Shown here piece after piece: positions 25,209 through 33,922 of a stretch of DNA of 64,000 bases (its first letter is position 1; each line of letters opens with the position of its first letter). The stretch spans positions 18,942-82,941 of the forward strand of contig LOEW01000239.1 of assembly GCA_001516045.1 (NCBI GenBank), written 5' to 3'. The position numbers and the translations under genes are program-made. The notes under the pieces were generated by a model, which saw only the letters and a list, made by a program, of their open reading frames with translations, did not search any database and was not told the DNA's origin. Source of the stretch: Desulfosporosinus sp. BRH_c37 (GTDB taxonomy: Bacteria; Bacillota; Desulfitobacteriia; Desulfitobacteriales; Desulfitobacteriaceae).

Positions 25209-26918
25209 CTAAAGTTTAAAGGTCGAAACGTTGTGTTGAAGATTCTTAGCTAGTGTATCAAGAGTCTCTGCGGAAGTGAATAAAGAGGCAGATGTGGCAT
25301 TTTGTTCTTCTGCCGCAGCCGCGGCTGTTTGCGTGCCTGTTGAGATGCTTTCAGCTTCTTTTACGATTTTCTTGGTACTAGTTCGCATGTTTTGCCCTTC
25401 CTCCTGAATCTGATGAACTGAGGATTCAATCCCCTGGGCTAAGACCGCACTTTCTTCTACAGATGCACGAATGGTCTCAAATTGGGTAAAGATTTCTCTT
25501 AAGTACGTCCCACCTTGATTGACGCTCTGTACACTTGCCTCCATCTCCAAATGCGCCTTTTGCGATGCTTGCTGCATTTCCTGAACACGGGCCGCGATGT
25601 CGCCAAGGCTATGTTGAACCTGTTCGGCTAATTTGCGTACTTCTTCAGCCACCACGGCAAATCCGCGGCCGTGTTCGCCTGCCCGCGCTGCTTCAATGGC
25701 CGCATTTAAAGCCAACAGGTTCGTTTGTTGGGCAATATCATTAATAATCTCAACCGTCTGGGCAATACGCTCAGATTTATCGTCTACTTGTCCAATAACT
25801 TCACTGAGATTAGTCACTTGTAATTCAATGGCTTCCATTTGTGTGACGACGTTTTGTAGAGATTCGCTTCCTGCTTTGGATAAGTTTGCTGAACGTTTGG
25901 AGGAGTGACTGACTTGTTCTGCTTGAGCTGCAGCTTGGCTCATTTCCTCGACCACCCGTCGCATCCGTTCCTGGTTTTCAGCCATGTGTTTTAATTGAAG
26001 CTGGGTATCCTCGGCAATGGTGCTTGTGGAGGCTGCCACTTGTTCAGCCGCCATCGCGGACTGTTCGGCTCCAAGACGAATCTGTTCGGCCGTACTTGTA
26101 AGTTGCTCTCCCGATTCACTGACACTTCCGATCGTTGTACGTAACGATTGTATCATCCCGCGAAAGGCCTGTTGAATCTCTTCTCCCTCGCGGTTCCAGG
26201 GTTTCCAGGGGGCCTGTTTTCTTTGGGTTATATCACCTGCGGAGATTTTATTGGCTGTAAGTATAAGAGAACTCAACATTTTCGTTAGCGCTCGGCTCAG
26301 GAAGATTCCGATCAAGACGCTGCCTAGGACATCGAACACCACGAGAACACTGGAGATCCTTGAGTGAATTTGGAAAATGGCTTGGGATTCGATTTGACTG
26401 CTGGAATTGATACGGTCTATTTTCTTGTTTACCAATTGTTCCAGAATATCGTTGGCGGCTTGGTTACGTGCTCCTGCATTTCCATTGCGAGTCGAGGCAT
26501 CTCCGTTGGCTATTATAGTCTGTACGGTTTTAGATGAGGAATCGCTGTAGGTTGTCCAGGAAGTTTTGAACTCCTGCCATAACTTCTCTTCATCCGGGGT
26601 ACGGAACGTTGTGTCGAAGGAGGAAATAAGCTTATTAACCGTATTCCTTTCTTCAATGACTTTCTCAGCATCTTGCTGACGTTCTTCCGGAGTTTGGACA
26701 GTTAGAATTTGCAGTACGCTGGAACGATAGGTTTGCAAATGATAGCGCAGATCGGAGAGAGTATTCAGCGGCAGGATGTCCTGCTGTTGTATCCTTGTGA
26801 TGTTATTCTGCATCTGAGACATTCCGAAAAGTCCAATTATGCCGACTACTCCTGCAGCTAAAGCTATGAGTACGATAAGGGCAGTTACCTGAGTTCCTAA
26901 ACGCCACTTTTTCATCAC
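25209..26918 (-). CDS. methyl-accepting chemotaxis protein
   Basis: A 569-residue transmembrane chemoreceptor. TM1 is at about residues 10-32 ([19 protein letters not shown]), followed by an extracellular four-helix-bundle domain to about residue 190, TM2 ([17 protein letters not shown]), HAMP to about residue 270, and the signalling hairpin tip [20 protein letters not shown] with [24 protein letters not shown] precedes a GTG-ATG start pair. Neighbours give no clue to the ligand. Confidence 0.93.
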   Translation of the reverse strand: MMKKWRLGTQVTALIVLIALAAGVVGIIGLFGMSQMQNNITRIQQQDILPLNTLSDLRYHLQTYRSSVLQILTVQTPEERQQDAEKVIEERNTVNKLISSFDTTFRTPDEEKLWQEFKTSWTTYSDSSSKTVQTIIANGDASTRNGNAGARNQAANDILEQLVNKKIDRINSSSQIESQAIFQIHSRISSVLVVFDVLGSVLIGIFLSRALTKMLSSLILTANKISAGDITQRKQAPWKPWNREGEEIQQAFRGMIQSLRTTIGSVSESGEQLTSTAEQIRLGAEQSAMAAEQVAASTSTIAEDTQLQLKHMAENQERMRRVVEEMSQAAAQAEQVSHSSKRSANLSKAGSESLQNVVTQMEAIELQVTNLSEVIGQVDDKSERIAQTVEIINDIAQQTNLLALNAAIEAARAGEHGRGFAVVAEEVRKLAEQVQHSLGDIAARVQEMQQASQKAHLEMEASVQSVNQGGTYLREIFTQFETIRASVEESAVLAQGIESSVHQIQEEGQNMRTSTKKIVKEAESISTGTQTAAAAAEEQNATSASLFTSAETLDTLAKNLQHNVSTFKL

Positions 26919-27107
26919 TTGACACTCCTTTTAATCATTTTAGCGGTATCGTAGTGGATTGCTGATTCGATCATTTCTGTTCAATCTCTCTATGAGATTT
27001 GTTCACATCCCTGCCAAGCTAATGTAACCTTTTGGTATATTAACCTTCCGCTTCATGAGATGCTCTCGGCCTGTACCTGTGTTCAGCTTGATAATAATGT
27101 GTAAAAT

Positions 27108-27362
27108 TTACCGACCATTGTCTGCCCAGAGCAAACCTTGGTTTAGATCCATCTGAAAGGAAGAGAAAAAGAGGGCTGTATTTGGCTGACCATCTTGTCT
27201 CAGAGTTTGTTGAGCGTGCTCAAGGAGCCAGTCATGTATAGGACTCGGTGGATCAATGCGGGCTTGGAAGGGAGTGAGCGGGAACAAACTTATTTTAAGT
27301 AACTCACTAATTCCTGTCGCTATATGTGTGTCTATAAAAATCACCTCTTGTGTATTATTCAC
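27108..27362 (-). CDS. hypothetical protein, possibly truncated
   Basis: 84 residues (IFIDTHIATGISELLK and FFSSFQMDLNQGLLWADNGR). Not recognised. The end at NGR may be a frameshift: shifting frame gives VNFTHYYQAEHRYRPRA and another 20 or so residues before a stop near 27030. No strong start signal was seen. It may be a relic of a longer gene. Confidence 0.35.
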   Translation of the reverse strand: MNNTQEVIFIDTHIATGISELLKISLFPLTPFQARIDPPSPIHDWLLEHAQQTLRQDGQPNTALFFSSFQMDLNQGLLWADNGR

Positions 27363-27818
27363 TAATCTCCGACATGCCTAAAGGAAAGCCATTATCAGAA
27401 CGGGCCCAAAGTTCTGAAACTCACGACCGTTATTGTTAGACCCACTTTGATAATTTTGCCGTCAAACGAGGAAAGAAGAAAAAGCAGCGAAAGAGGCCTT
27501 GCAGGGGCAAATCGCAGCCTAATATTATTTAGAATATTATAATATATACATAATCATTATTGTACTCTTGAACTATATATTTGGCAAGAGAGGGAGAAAC
27601 CCAAAGATATCTAAAAGATTGAGGTATTCATAGCCAAGATCTCTATTTGTTACGCCCATCGTCTTTAAAACGGTAATATGATAGTATAATAATATTGATA
27701 CATAGAGATAAGCAGCAAGAGAAACTCATCACCAAGCGATTATTCAGTCCATATGTTAATTTCATCAATTGGATTACTGAAACAAGAGGTAGATTCTTAA
27801 TAACGGGAGGTTAAGGTT
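27363..27818. other. intergenic region with a decayed MFS N-terminal piece
   Basis: There is no intact gene. On the minus strand at about 27430-27490 the sequence can be read FLSSFDGKIIKVGL, resembling the MFS start FLSTFDGGVVNVGL, after which a stop appears. AT-rich palindromic sequence at 27530-27560 and 27670-27700 probably includes the promoter of the gene at 27819. Confidence 0.35.
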
Positions 27819-28181
27819 ATGGTTCAAGTCGATGTGTTCGGAATCCGTGAAGAAGCTCCTGCCGGTGCGTGCAGTTGCGGCGGGGCTTGTGGCTCAGGGA
27901 CGGAAAAGACCATGGGGGAAATGTATGAGGATTTAGCCCGGTTTTGTCAGGAAAGTGATCTAGCGACTGACGTGCAATTGCAGTTTATCGATGTTCTTGA
28001 GGATGATCTAAAGGGCTACGATACCGCACATACAATGTTTAAAAATGGCTTTGCTTTACCGCTGGTGGCAGTTAATGGGATTGTCCGTTTTTATGGCGGG
28101 ATCAGTCACAGTAAGATCTATGATGAGGTTCGGAAGGATTGTGAATCACTCGAAGGGGCCTCAGTCCAACTCATGGGCTGA
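27819..28181 (+). CDS. thioredoxin-fold-like Cys-rich protein
   Basis: A 120-residue protein with AACGGGAGG upstream. The N-terminal Cys-rich stretch ACSCGGACGSG is followed by a predicted alpha/beta fold with VQLQFIDVLEDDLKGYD and the cis-Pro-like strand FALPLVAVNGIVRFYGGIS, typical of small thioredoxin-like proteins. The Cys cluster could bind metal or metalloid or act as a redox site. It precedes the Zn/Cd ATPase by 270 nt but is separated from it by a terminator and the ATPase operator. Confidence 0.55.
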   Translation: MVQVDVFGIREEAPAGACSCGGACGSGTEKTMGEMYEDLARFCQESDLATDVQLQFIDVLEDDLKGYDTAHTMFKNGFALPLVAVNGIVRFYGGISHSKIYDEVRKDCESLEGASVQLMG

Positions 28182-28189
28182 GGCCCCTT
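28153..28189 (+). terminator. terminator overlapping the stop codon
   Basis: AAGGGGCCTCAG (28153-28164) and CTGAGGCCCCTT (28178-28189) are a perfect 12-bp stem followed by TTT. The left arm and the stop codon (28179-28181) belong to the coding sequence. Confidence 0.8.
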
Positions 28190-28364
28190 TGAGTGAGATG
28201 CGGAGTTTACCCTGAAGTAAGACAACCTTTCCTTGGGAATTCGTCCAGCGCTGCTTTTCATAGAATTGGCCTTAGGATAGGAGAGGTCATTAAGGCGTGA
28301 AATTGACTTAAAAATGAAGGTATAGAAGTTTTGATTGCAATTTCACGAAAGTCGTGTTAATTTA

Positions 28365-28390
28365 CATATGAACAGTTAAACATATGAACA
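28365..28390. promoter_or_regulatory. SmtB/CadC-type operator before the P-type ATPase
   Basis: CATATGAACA occurs twice (28365-28374 and 28381-28390), giving CATATGAACAGTTAAACATATG with inverted ATATG/CATAT halves. It matches the czcD site at 19557-19577 and lies 64 nt upstream of the ATPase start. Confidence 0.65.
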
Positions 28391-28453
28391 TGAGTAGGGT
28401 AAATTATGCTTGGCATTTTAGATTTGATGTAGCAATTTTTTGGAGGGGAAGAG

Positions 28454-30658
28454 ATGACGGAACAACTATCTAAAGAAGAACAAGTGAAGTATCGTATTGA
28501 AGGGGAATTTTGTGCCAATTGTTCGGCCAAAATGGAGAGAATGCTGAGTGCAACAGAAGGAATAGGAGAGACAACGATCAACTATGCAACCAAGACGGTT
28601 TTCTTGCCTCCTTCGCGGGTCGTGCAGGCTCAGGATATTATGGAGAGGATTGAGGCGGGAGTTAAACTCGTTTCGATCCAAACGAAGCAAAAAGTAGCTA
28701 CTCCGGATAATACTGCTGCTGTGGCTAAGGAGAATAAGTGGAGACTTACAAGGATTATGATTGCGGGTGCGTTATTTGCGGTAGGTTTGGTATTTGAGTC
28801 GCGTTGGAAAAACAGTTCTTGGGCAATTCTTGAGTATTTGGTTTACTTAACGGCTTATTTTATAGTAGGCTACAAAGTTCTAGCCAAGGCTGTTCGCAAC
28901 CTATTCAGGGGACAACTCTTTGATGAGAATTTTCTAATGTCTTTGGCAACCGTCGGGGCGATTGCCATTCATGCCTTGCCCGAAGCCGTTGCTGTCATGT
29001 TGTTCTACTCTGTGGGTGAATACTTAGAGGAGCGAGCGGTAAACCGTTCCCGTCATTCTATTCAGGCTTTGCTAAATTTCCGTCCGGAGTATGCCAATCT
29101 AGTTCATCAGTTGGATGTGATCAAAGTTGATCCCGAAGAAGTGCAGGTTGGTCAGCAGATTTTGGTTCGTCCAGGAGATAAGGTTCCTTTAGACGGCGAA
29201 ATAGTGAATGGAAGTTCGTTTGTTGATACATCCGCTCTGACCGGGGAGTCCGTGCCGAGAAAAGTCCAAGTGGGGAATACCATTTTAGCCGGAATGATCA
29301 ACACGACGGGGGTCTTGACGGTACGAGTTACGAAGGTGTTTGCTGAGTCATCCGTACAAAAGATTTTAGACTTGGTCGAGAACGCCAGTACCCACAAAGC
29401 AAGCACGGAAAAGTTTATTACAACTTTTGCTCGCTATTATACGCCTGCCGTTGTCGTGGCAGCTCTAGGAATTGCCTTAGTGCCTCCACTTTTGAGCGGC
29501 GGAGATTTTCAGGATTGGCTCTATAGAGCACTGACAATATTGGTCATTTCTTGTCCTTGCGCTCTGGTGATTTCTGTTCCCTTGGGCTATTTCGGGGGGA
29601 TCGGAGGCGCTTCACGCCACGGTATCTTGATCAAAGGAGCGAACTATTTAGAAGCGTTGACAGATTTACGCACCGTGGTGTTTGATAAGACAGGAACTCT
29701 GACGGAAGGGGTCTTTCAAGTTGTAGAAATCAGCCCGGCAAAAGGGTATACCAAGAAGGAACTTATAGAAATAGCAGCCAGAGCGGAAGCTCACTCTCCT
29801 CACCCTATTGCTAAATCAATTCGCGAGAAGTATGGGAAAGACTTGAAAGACAGTGATTTGACAGGCTTGCTAAGTTATGAGGAAGTAAGTGGACAAGGGA
29901 TTCGAGCTATCTTTAATGGAAAGACCGTGTTAGTGGGTAAAGCTGAACTATTGGAGCAAACCGGAATCTTAACTCCAAGACTTACGGTTGACAAGGGGTT
30001 AGGAACAGAGGTTTACATCTCCGTAAACGGAGACTATGCTGGGCAATTGATTATCTCTGACCGAGTGAAGCCTGATTCCAGAGAAACGATCGTTGGCTTG
30101 AACCAGATGGGCTTGAAGACGGTTATGCTTACAGGGGATAACCCGGCGGTTGCCAAAGCAGTAGCGGAAGAACTGGCCTTAAGCGAATATTACTCTGATT
30201 TAATGCCAGAGGATAAGGTTTCTTGGCTGGAGACGCTTAGTCAAGCAAAAGGACAGGGTAAAGTGGCGTTTGTGGGCGATGGAATCAACGATGCTCCTGT
30301 TTTGACACGGGCGGATGTGGGGATCGCTATGGGCGGCTTAGGGTCAGATGCAGCGATTGAGGCTGCGGATGTCGTGATTATGGAAGATCAACCGGGCAAG
30401 CTCCTAGAGGCTATCCATATTGCTCGATACACAAAGAAGATTATTTGGCAAAATATTGGTTTTGCTTTGGGTGTAAAGTTACTGGTTATTTTGTTGGCAA
30501 CCTTCGGACTGGCCAATATGTGGATGGCGATTTTCGCTGACGAAGGTGTCGCTTTGCTCGCGATTATGAACGCCATGCGGGTTAGGTGGTATAACAGCCC
30601 GAAAAATTCTCTTCCGGAAGCTTCGTTATCGCCAGTGTTTAAAGTGGCTGCACGCTAG
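28454..30658 (+). CDS. cadA: Zn/Cd/Pb-exporting P1B-type ATPase
   Basis: A 734-residue metal pump. The N-terminal HMA domain has FCANCSAKMER (CxxC) at residues about 18-28. Membrane helices start near residue 98. The actuator loop has TGESVPR, the transmembrane metal site is SCPCALVIS, the phosphorylation site is DKTGTLTEG, the HP motif is HSPHPIAKS, and the hinge is GDGINDAPVL. These assign the ZntA/CadA class. TTGGAGGGGAAGAG precedes ATG. Its operator is shared with czcD, and a CadC-like repressor gene follows 125 nt downstream. Confidence 0.93.
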   Translation: MTEQLSKEEQVKYRIEGEFCANCSAKMERMLSATEGIGETTINYATKTVFLPPSRVVQAQDIMERIEAGVKLVSIQTKQKVATPDNTAAVAKENKWRLTRIMIAGALFAVGLVFESRWKNSSWAILEYLVYLTAYFIVGYKVLAKAVRNLFRGQLFDENFLMSLATVGAIAIHALPEAVAVMLFYSVGEYLEERAVNRSRHSIQALLNFRPEYANLVHQLDVIKVDPEEVQVGQQILVRPGDKVPLDGEIVNGSSFVDTSALTGESVPRKVQVGNTILAGMINTTGVLTVRVTKVFAESSVQKILDLVENASTHKASTEKFITTFARYYTPAVVVAALGIALVPPLLSGGDFQDWLYRALTILVISCPCALVISVPLGYFGGIGGASRHGILIKGANYLEALTDLRTVVFDKTGTLTEGVFQVVEISPAKGYTKKELIEIAARAEAHSPHPIAKSIREKYGKDLKDSDLTGLLSYEEVSGQGIRAIFNGKTVLVGKAELLEQTGILTPRLTVDKGLGTEVYISVNGDYAGQLIISDRVKPDSRETIVGLNQMGLKTVMLTGDNPAVAKAVAEELALSEYYSDLMPEDKVSWLETLSQAKGQGKVAFVGDGINDAPVLTRADVGIAMGGLGSDAAIEAADVVIMEDQPGKLLEAIHIARYTKKIIWQNIGFALGVKLLVILLATFGLANMWMAIFADEGVALLAIMNAMRVRWYNSPKNSLPEASLSPVFKVAAR

Positions 30659-30782
30659 TTTTCGTGCTGAATGGGCGCAATTTGCTGCCTAAAAGAGGGT
30701 GAGAAATTATCTTATAACCCGATTTTTGTGTTAGAATGAAAGTACAAGGGTTATTTATTTTTAAGTTCGGAGTGAAAGTAGT

Positions 30783-31187
30783 ATGATACTGAAAAAGCCA
30801 GAGGCTGATGCCGCTATCGATAAATCTGAAAATGTAGAGGACGCCGTGTGTGACTGCTTATGCGTACATCATGAGGTGATTGATAAGTATGCAGACCAAC
30901 TGATTACCCTTGACAGGGCGAATAGCTTGTCAGAGTTATTTAAGACGCTGGGTGACCCTACGAGAATCAGAATTATGGATGCCCTGGCAAAATCGGAGTT
31001 CTGTGTTTGTGATCTGGCTGAATTATTAGGATTAAGCCAGTCTGCAACATCTCACCAACTACGGGTGCTTCGGAACAATGATCTTGTCAAATACCGCCGG
31101 GAGGGGAAGATGGTCTACTATTCTGTGCATGACTCTCATGTCTCAGAACTCTATCGTCAGGGATTGGAGCATATTGACGAGGGTTAA
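30783..31187 (+). CDS. CadC/SmtB-like metal-responsive repressor
   Basis: A 134-residue ArsR/SmtB protein with an N-terminal Cys/His extension (DAVCDCLCVHHEVIDKY), FKTLGDPTRIRIMDAL, EFCVCDLAELLG, the recognition helix QSATSHQLRVLRN and an alpha-5 site pattern DSHVSELYRQGLEHIDE. The N-terminal cysteines plus CVC are the Cd/Pb site of CadC; alpha-5 suggests zinc. It probably controls the upstream ATPase. Repeats of ATAACCC/GGGTTAT at 30713-30755 may be promoter/operator elements. Confidence 0.85.
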   Translation: MILKKPEADAAIDKSENVEDAVCDCLCVHHEVIDKYADQLITLDRANSLSELFKTLGDPTRIRIMDALAKSEFCVCDLAELLGLSQSATSHQLRVLRNNDLVKYRREGKMVYYSVHDSHVSELYRQGLEHIDEG

Positions 31188-31214
31188 TTCGGTAACGCTC
31201 ATAATCTATCACTA

Positions 31215-31264
31215 AATAATAAAGATCCAAGGTCATTTTATTATGACTTTGGATCTTTATTATT
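31215..31264. terminator. long-stem terminator
   Basis: AATAATAAAGATCC... at 31215-31236 pairs over 22 nt with 31243-31264 with one mismatch, followed by a T-rich tail. It ends the cadC-like gene. Confidence 0.8.
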
Positions 31265-31295
31265 TTGGCATATCGGAATGTAAAAGTTTCTATAC

Positions 31296-31345
31296 AGGTG
31301 CCACATCCGGTTAAAGGATTCATGGTTATTCTCAGGGATTTTCGG
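31296..31345 (-). pseudogene. fragment of cfa
   Basis: About 50 nt match 10376-10425 near the 3' end of cfa (CCACATCCGG and AAAGGATTCAT). It is isolated, with unrelated sequence on either side, and oriented as in the intact gene. Confidence 0.55.
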
Positions 31346-31367
31346 CTAGGAGCAGCTAGACTTAACT

Positions 31368-31517
31368 GGATTAATGATGTTGAGGAATCCCTTTGCCCCC
31401 AAGATTAAGAGAAAACTGGGCTTCGATGATATTTAACCCGGCAGCTAAATAGTAGACGATCCCAGTGCTATGTAGAAAGGCAGTAACTTGGGAAGGGAAA
31501 CCTTGGAGTCCATTCTC
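31368..31517 (-). pseudogene. 3' fragment of the MFS exporter gene
   Basis: About 150 nt match the last coding part of the two MFS copies (33910-34065 and 20690-20820), including GGAATCCCTTTGCCCCCA and AAATAGTAGACGATC. Small indels break the frame. It joins almost directly to the cfa fragment. Confidence 0.65.
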
Positions 31518-31673
31518 ATTTCTCATTTTAATGATAGTATTTGCATATTTACATATTTATATATTAGGATATTATCATATTGACATATATGGATATCTTA
31601 GTATAATTAATAACATAAACCATTTGAGACTGATGAGGCAAGCGCGATACTGTGTTTAGAGGAGATGAACCAT

Positions 31674-31964
31674 TTGTTTAAAGAATTGCCAATGACTAGA
31701 CTGGCTTTGGGTAATGATGAATGTAAAATCCGCCAGGAAGCTAAACGCTATAAGGCCTTGGGGGATGAAACACGCCTTAAAATGTTCCGGGTCTTAGAAA
31801 AAGGGGAACTATGTGTCTGCGAACTGATGGATCACTTTCAGATGAACCAATCCGTAGCTTCACGTAATCTCAAGGTTTTGGAAAATGCGGGCTTGGTGGA
31901 GGGACGCAGAAGGGGGAAATTCGTCTATTACTGTATAGCGGAAGAGAGGGCGGACGGAATGTAA
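31674..31964 (+). CDS. ArsR-family regulator of the arsP module
   Basis: 96 residues from TTG 31674 (GAGGAG 9 nt upstream); an alternative ATG at 31665 abuts the RBS. It has KALGDETRLKMFRVL, the CVC sensor GELCVCELMDHFQ, the recognition helix NQSVASRNLKVLENAG and the wing GRRRGKFVYYCIAEE. It lies 54 nt before the ArsP-type permease. Repeated ATAT/CATAT sequence at 31535-31600 is the probable operator and promoter. Confidence 0.8.
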   Translation: MFKELPMTRLALGNDECKIRQEAKRYKALGDETRLKMFRVLEKGELCVCELMDHFQMNQSVASRNLKVLENAGLVEGRRRGKFVYYCIAEERADGM

Positions 31965-32018
31965 AGAAGGACACAAGCAAGACGCAAGAAGAACCTACTA
32001 ATGAGAGGACTGATTATT

Positions 32019-32969
32019 ATGCTCCAAATGTTTGCTGATTATGTAGCTTACACACTATTTGGGCTTCTACCGAACAGCCACCTAGGTGCCGCTGTTGACT
32101 TTTTTATCTATGACACGATTAAGATTTTTTTAATGTTGGCCACGATCATCTTTTTGGTTTCACTGATCCGTAGCTTTTTCCCGCCTGAACGTACTAAGAA
32201 AATTTTAAGCCGTAAACGAGAATATATTGGGAATATTATGGCGGCCTTGCTAGGGATCGTGACCCCGTTTTGCTCCTGTTCAGCAGTGCCGGTTTTTATC
32301 GGCTTTGTAGAATCTGGGGTACCCTTGGGGGTTACCTTTTCCTTTCTTATCTCTTCGCCGATGGTAAACGAAGTGGCTTTGATCATGCTCTGGGGGATGT
32401 TTGGCTGGCAGATTGCAGCGATTTACATCGCTACTGGAATTACTGTCGCCATTATCGGGGGATTGGTGATAGGAAAACTTAAACTAGAACATCTGGTGGA
32501 AGGGTATGTATACGACATCAAAATGGGCGAAACTGAATTGGCGGCATTAACTTGGAGAGAACGGGTAGAATATGCTTGGGAATATGTTGTGGACATTCTG
32601 AAAAAGGTCTGGCCGTATGTCATTATTGGGATAGCCATCGGTGGCGCAATGCATGGCTATGCACCTGCTGATTTCCTAGTCAAATATGCTGGAAAGGATA
32701 ACCTGCTTGCTGTTCCATTGGCAGTGCTTATCGGAGTGCCACTCTATTCCAATGCAGCTGGGATCATTCCCATTGTCCATGTACTGATGGAAAAAGGGAT
32801 GGCTTTAGGTACGGTTCTCGCCTTCATGATGGCCGTTACCGCTTTAAGTTTGCCGGAAATGATTATTCTACGCAAAGTTTTAAAACCCAAACTGCTTGGC
32901 ATTTTCGTGGGGATCATGACGGTGGCGATTATTTTTGTAGGGTATTTGTTTAATTGGATACTTGTTTAA
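32019..32969 (+). CDS. arsP: ArsP-type permease (UPF0718/DUF318)
   Basis: A 316-residue multi-spanning protein; ATG 32019 (GAGAGG upstream) is preferred over ATG 32001. The signature TPFCSCSAVPVFIGF in a membrane helix contains the paired cysteines required in ArsP transporters of trivalent organoarsenicals. Additional helices include MVNEVALIMLWGMFGW and VPLYSNAAGIIPIVHVL. It follows an arsR and is followed by a small thioredoxin, an arrangement often seen for this permease class. Confidence 0.8.
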   Translation: MLQMFADYVAYTLFGLLPNSHLGAAVDFFIYDTIKIFLMLATIIFLVSLIRSFFPPERTKKILSRKREYIGNIMAALLGIVTPFCSCSAVPVFIGFVESGVPLGVTFSFLISSPMVNEVALIMLWGMFGWQIAAIYIATGITVAIIGGLVIGKLKLEHLVEGYVYDIKMGETELAALTWRERVEYAWEYVVDILKKVWPYVIIGIAIGGAMHGYAPADFLVKYAGKDNLLAVPLAVLIGVPLYSNAAGIIPIVHVLMEKGMALGTVLAFMMAVTALSLPEMIILRKVLKPKLLGIFVGIMTVAIIFVGYLFNWILV

Positions 32970-33085
32970 CTTGAATTAGTCATATGGCTGATGTTCATCT
33001 GTGGTGCTATCGGTGATAGCCGAGGGTATAGCAATAGATAATTAATGCTGAATTGCTGACAAAGATAAATAAGGAGTGAATTCTG

Positions 33086-33331
33086 ATGAACATTAAGATT
33101 TTGGGTTCTGGTTGTTCTAATTGCGCCAAGTTAGAAAAAGTTGTTCGAGAGGCCGTTGATGATTTAGGTGTTGTCGTGGAGATCGAAAAAGTAATGGATG
33201 TGGCCGAGATTATCTCTTATGGGGTGATGAGTACTCCGGCTCTCGTTATTGATGAAGTGGTCAAGCTGGTGGGAAAAGTTCCTAACCGCGTGCGCGTGGT
33301 GGAGATATTAAAACAAGCTTTGCCTCAATAA
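33086..33331 (+). CDS. small thioredoxin-like protein (redox-active disulfide type)
   Basis: 81 residues with the redox site GSGCSNCAKLEK at Cys10/Cys13, EKVMDVAEIISYGV, and the cis-Pro motif MSTPALVIDE. Length and motif match the small thioredoxins encoded next to UPF0718 permeases. AAGGAG lies upstream of ATG. It likely supplies thiols to the permease or its substrates. Confidence 0.85.
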   Translation: MNIKILGSGCSNCAKLEKVVREAVDDLGVVVEIEKVMDVAEIISYGVMSTPALVIDEVVKLVGKVPNRVRVVEILKQALPQ

Positions 33332-33518
33332 GCGTTTTGCTCCCCTGAGATCTTATCGATGATGGGGTTGTGTTTACAGGGGTGTAGGGAGCACCTCTAG
33401 TCCCTATTTTGGGGGTAGACCACATGAGATGGAAGGGGTGATTCTAGGTTGGAAAACGGGGTGGTGGCTTGTTTTTTACTGGAGATGAGGTCTCCTCAGG
33501 ATGATAGTGCTGGTAGAT

Positions 33519-33569
33519 AACAAAACGGGGCCGTAACAAAACTAAGTTTTGTTACAGCCCCGTTTTGTT
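33519..33569 (+). terminator. strong nested hairpin terminator
   Basis: AACAAAACGGGG (33519-33530) with CCCCGTTTTGTT (33558-33569), enclosing GTAACAAAAC (33533-33542) with GTTTTGTTAC (33546-33555). It ends the arsP/thioredoxin unit. Confidence 0.8.
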
Positions 33570-33595
33570 CCGAGAATTTGTAGGATAGCAAGATC

Positions 33596-33800
33596 CCCAT
33601 CGTGGCAAATAAATCGAAATTTTCATAAAATAGTTTGTCAACAAAATTTCCCACCTTTCGTTTTAGGATGAAAAATAGTTTAAATGCCTACTATATATAC
33701 GTAAGTATTGCAGACCTCTTTATGAAAAAGATTACTGGTTAAATATTCCGAATGATTTTAAGAAAACAAAATTGACCCCTACTTTGAAAGTAGGAGCCAT
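33596..33800 (-). pseudogene. 5' end and leader of a second, broken cfa
   Basis: It matches 11395-11630: the cfa start codon region (TTCATAAAATAGTTTGTCAAC), the leader with TTTAGGATGAAAAATAG and GATTACTGGTTAAATATTC. Only the first few codons remain. Together with the 31296 fragment it brackets the arsP module. Confidence 0.65.
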
Positions 33801-33922
33801 TAGCTGTTGGCCTTTATAAGGTGAGTCCCATCACCTGAAATAACTATGTACAGCAATTTTTAGTTTTAGTGCCGTTGTCAGAGTGTCAGAACTATTTTAG
33901 GATCATCAGGAACTTAACTAGA

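Noticed and set aside
27030..27362. Frameshifted zinc-dependent phospholipase C-like gene
   Set aside because: A frameshift extends the protein with a His/Tyr-rich tail, but the match to that family is too weak to claim.
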